Source: an uncultured Oscillospiraceae bacterium
Lineage (GTDB): Bacteria; Bacillota; Clostridia; Oscillospirales; Oscillospiraceae
NCBI GenBank assembly: GCA_959022875.1
Contig: CAUFAM010000109.1
Span: 1 to 5,332 of the forward strand
Length of the DNA stretch: 5,332 nt
Reading direction: 5' to 3'
The notes under the pieces were generated by a model. That model was not told where the DNA came from, searched no databases, and saw nothing but the letters and a program-made list of their open reading frames with translations. Positions 5,073 through 5,332 of the stretch are shown piece by piece; the stretch's first letter is position 1; every line of letters begins with the position of its first letter. The position numbers and the translations under genes were made by a program.

Positions 5073-5332
5073 TTACATCGCCTCCAGTTCCGCCAGCTGA
5101 GCCTCGAGCTCCTTCATGGCAATCGCATATTCCTCATCGTTAGGGGCCTTGCCGTGCCAGCCCACCTGGTTTTCCATGTAGCTGACGCCCTTGCCCTTGG
5201 TAGTCTTCATCACGATGGCAAAGGGCACGCCCTTGGTTTCCCGGGCCTTAGCAAAGGCGGCCTCCATCTGGTCAAAGTCGTGGCCATCGATCTCCGCCAC
5301 CTCAAAGCCGAAGGCACGCAGCTTCTCCGGGA
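5073..5332 (-). CDS. Transketolase, N-terminal subunit, C-terminal part (5' end outside window)
   Basis: The frame is open from the window edge to the TAA at 5075-5073, giving the last 85 residues of a subunit that is usually about 270-280 residues long. The visible part is the end of the diphosphate-binding domain: the AFGFEVAEIDGHD segment (6-18), AIVMKTTKGKGVSYMEN, and VGWHGKAPNDEEY, whose His-Gly matches a conserved substrate/cofactor-side histidine region of transketolases. These strings are typical of the split N-terminal subunit. The gene sits directly upstream of the C-terminal subunit gene with a one-base gap, so the two are translationally coupled and made in equal amounts. The start and promoter lie outside the window. 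Confidence 0.95.
   Translation of the reverse strand, partial: PEKLRAFGFEVAEIDGHDFDQMEAAFAKARETKGVPFAIVMKTTKGKGVSYMENQVGWHGKAPNDEEYAIAMKELEAQLAELEAM
5081..5085 (-). promoter_or_regulatory. Ribosome binding site for the transketolase C-terminal subunit, inside the upstream gene
   Basis: GGAGG on the - strand (5085 to 5081) lies within the last codons of the N-terminal subunit gene, 9 bases before the ATG of the next gene. The TAA-G-ATG junction means a ribosome finishing the first subunit is placed to restart on the second. Confidence 0.85.

Noticed and set aside
4163..5143. Long open frame (326 codons) on the + strand opposite the transketolase genes
   Set aside because: It is an antisense shadow of a GC-rich, codon-biased gene. 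Its translation is low-complexity (Gly, His, Leu and Val rich) with no recognisable domain, and the opposite strand has clear transketolase motifs.
1..5332. A new defence, mobile or secretion system
   Set aside because: All genes belong to well-known metabolic, sporulation or regulatory families. I saw no transposase, integrase, toxin-antitoxin pair, CRISPR-like spaced repeats, tRNA or attachment site, and no unexplained gap longer than 161 bases.

Overview
The window looks like ordinary chromosome from a GC-rich, endospore-forming member of the Clostridia. The main clues are a dipicolinate synthase pair (dpaA-dpaB, made only by spore formers), a highly codon-biased etfA of the kind used in butyrate or acyl-CoA metabolism, a two-gene (split) transketolase, strong GGAGG-type ribosome binding sites and hairpin-plus-T-run terminators. 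A gut Oscillospiraceae (Flavonifractor/Intestinimonas-like) is my inference from GC content and gene set; the sequence does not prove it.

Layout: (1) 1-335, + strand: the last third of etfA, closed by a strong intrinsic terminator at 357-391. (2) 336-496: a 161-base gap holding that terminator, a good match to a sigma-K promoter (AC, 16 bases, CATAnnnTA) and a hairpin just before the dpaA ribosome binding site. (3) 497-1966, + strand: dpaA and dpaB, 18 bases apart, both starting with TTG. (4) 1967-2066: a 100-base gap with no convincing terminator but with an extended -10 promoter for the next gene. (5) 2067-2999, + strand: a LysR-family regulator with its own terminator. (6) 3129-4055, + strand: a complete glutaminase with all expected catalytic residues, preceded by a plausible promoter. 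(7) 4060-4096: a symmetrical, bidirectional terminator between convergent genes. (8) 4130-5332, - strand: the transketolase C-terminal subunit gene and, one base upstream of it, the 3' part of the N-terminal subunit gene, cut by the window edge.

How they work together: dpaAB forms one functional unit, the last step of dipicolinic acid synthesis in the mother cell late in sporulation. The LysR gene and glutaminase may be regulator and target, but the only evidence is adjacency. etfA and the transketolase are housekeeping metabolism. I found no mobile element, CRISPR, tRNA, rRNA or defence system, and no clearly new biological system. The most useful observations are regulatory: the sigma-K-like promoter, the hairpin at the predicted 5' end of the dpaA transcript, and possible read-through from dpaAB into the LysR gene.
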